Source: an uncultured Blautia sp.
GTDB lineage: Bacteria > Bacillota > Clostridia > Lachnospirales > Lachnospiraceae
Assembly: GCA_902476765.1 (NCBI GenBank)
Contig: CABSEJ010000200.1
Span: 1 to 5,353 of the forward strand
DNA length: 5,353 bases
Direction: 5' to 3'
Shown: one piece after another, positions 4,929 through 5,353 of the stretch
Position numbering within the stretch: position 1 is the first letter of the stretch
Layout: every line of letters starts with the position of its first letter
Program-made: the position numbers and the translations under genes
The notes under the pieces: generated by a model
What the model saw: only the letters and a program-made list of their open reading frames with translations
Database searches by the model: none
Told to the model about the DNA's origin: nothing

Positions 4929-5353
4929 TTGGCTCTCTACTACCAGAGATGGGAAATAGAAAAGAAATACCACACCCTAAAAAATAAGATGAAATTTGGA
5001 AGCGTAACAGGGAAAGCCACTGTATATGTATGCCAAGATTTCTGGGCGCAGATTTTAGTCTATAATATGCTCCAGGATATGCGGAAACGTGCAGATGAAG
5101 AAGTTGCTTCCAGGAATCAGGACCAACCAAATATTCCATGTATACCAATGAAAACATAGCAATGGGTATTTTTGAGGAGGCGATGATAAAACTGCTTTTG
5201 GAAACCTATCCTCAAGAACGAACAGAAAAGCTTGAACGGCTTCAAAACGAAATGGAGAATTATATTTTACCAATAAAAAATTTGCCAAGCCGTGAACGTG
5301 CAGATTGTCTGGCTAAACGGACACCTGTGCCATATTCGGCGGACAGTCTGAGA
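4929..5353 (+). pseudogene. IS4-family transposase, C-terminal remnant, frameshifted and cut by the window edge
   Basis: The first frame (4929 to about 5125) reads LALYYQRWEIEKKYHTLKNK and then FGSVTGKAT...CQDFWAQILVYNMLQDM. This contains the IS4 signature Y-x2-R-x3-E-x6-K: Y at 4938, R at 4947, E at 4959, K at 4980 (first bases of each codon). The glutamate is the last member of the DDE catalytic triad. Similarity then moves to another frame from about 5126 (KYSMYTNENIAMGIFEEAMI, then LQNEMENYILPIKNLPSRER), the usual C-terminal region, open to the window edge. The switch at about 5105-5126 is a -1-type shift; in the first frame a TAG at 5157-5159 ends translation. The N-terminal part with both catalytic aspartates is missing, and there is no ribosome binding site or start. 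This is a dead relic, unrelated to the IS3 piece at the left end. Confidence 0.85.

Noticed and set aside
4891..5288. Minus-strand frames opposite the IS4 relic
   Set aside because: They run antisense to clear transposase sequence and carry no ribosome binding site or known motif.
1..5353. tRNA, rRNA, riboswitch or CRISPR array
   Set aside because: No cloverleaf, T-loop GTTCRA context, regularly spaced repeats or recognisable aptamer core was seen by eye on either strand.

Overview
The window looks like a chromosomal accessory segment from a Gram-positive, low-to-moderate GC member of the Clostridia, most likely a Lachnospiraceae-type gut bacterium. This is inferred from AT-leaning codon use, strong GGAGG-type ribosome binding sites, close ATGA gene overlaps, and protein types (DUF3795, AlkZ-related protein, small GNATs) that are common there. 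I could not search a database, so the taxon is an inference.

Layout, all genes on the + strand. Bases 3-200 are a broken N-terminal piece of an IS3-family transposase OrfA. Five real genes follow in one tight cluster (242-2744): a GNAT acetyltransferase, an isoprenylcysteine/phospholipid-methyltransferase-like membrane protein, a second GNAT, and two different DUF3795 cysteine-rich proteins. A 33-codon cysteine-rich reading frame (2266-2367) bridges the two DUF3795 genes. Bases 2745-3154 have no intact gene; they hold a possible decayed coding remnant and a candidate promoter. Next is a two-gene unit (3155-4817): an AlkZ-related protein and a protein with an alpha/alpha-toroid (prenyltransferase/squalene-cyclase-like) motif. 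The right end (4929-5353) is a 5'-truncated, frameshifted IS4-family transposase that runs to the window edge.

The first cluster reads as an operon: intergenic gaps are 0-55 bp, genes overlap by 4 bp at 1751-1754, and the 33-codon frame overlaps its downstream neighbour by 4 bp. Its content (two acetyltransferases, a membrane methyltransferase-like protein, two putative metal-binding proteins) hints at small-molecule modification or detoxification, but no substrate can be read from the sequence. The second unit has a 7-bp gap and its own strong ribosome binding site.

The cargo lies between relics of two unrelated insertion sequence families, so the segment has been a target for mobile DNA. 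The two relics cannot be the ends of a single element. I see no complete previously undescribed system. The best leads are the bridging cysteine-rich small ORF, the paired DUF3795 genes with two GNATs, and the unassigned remnant at 2783-3004.
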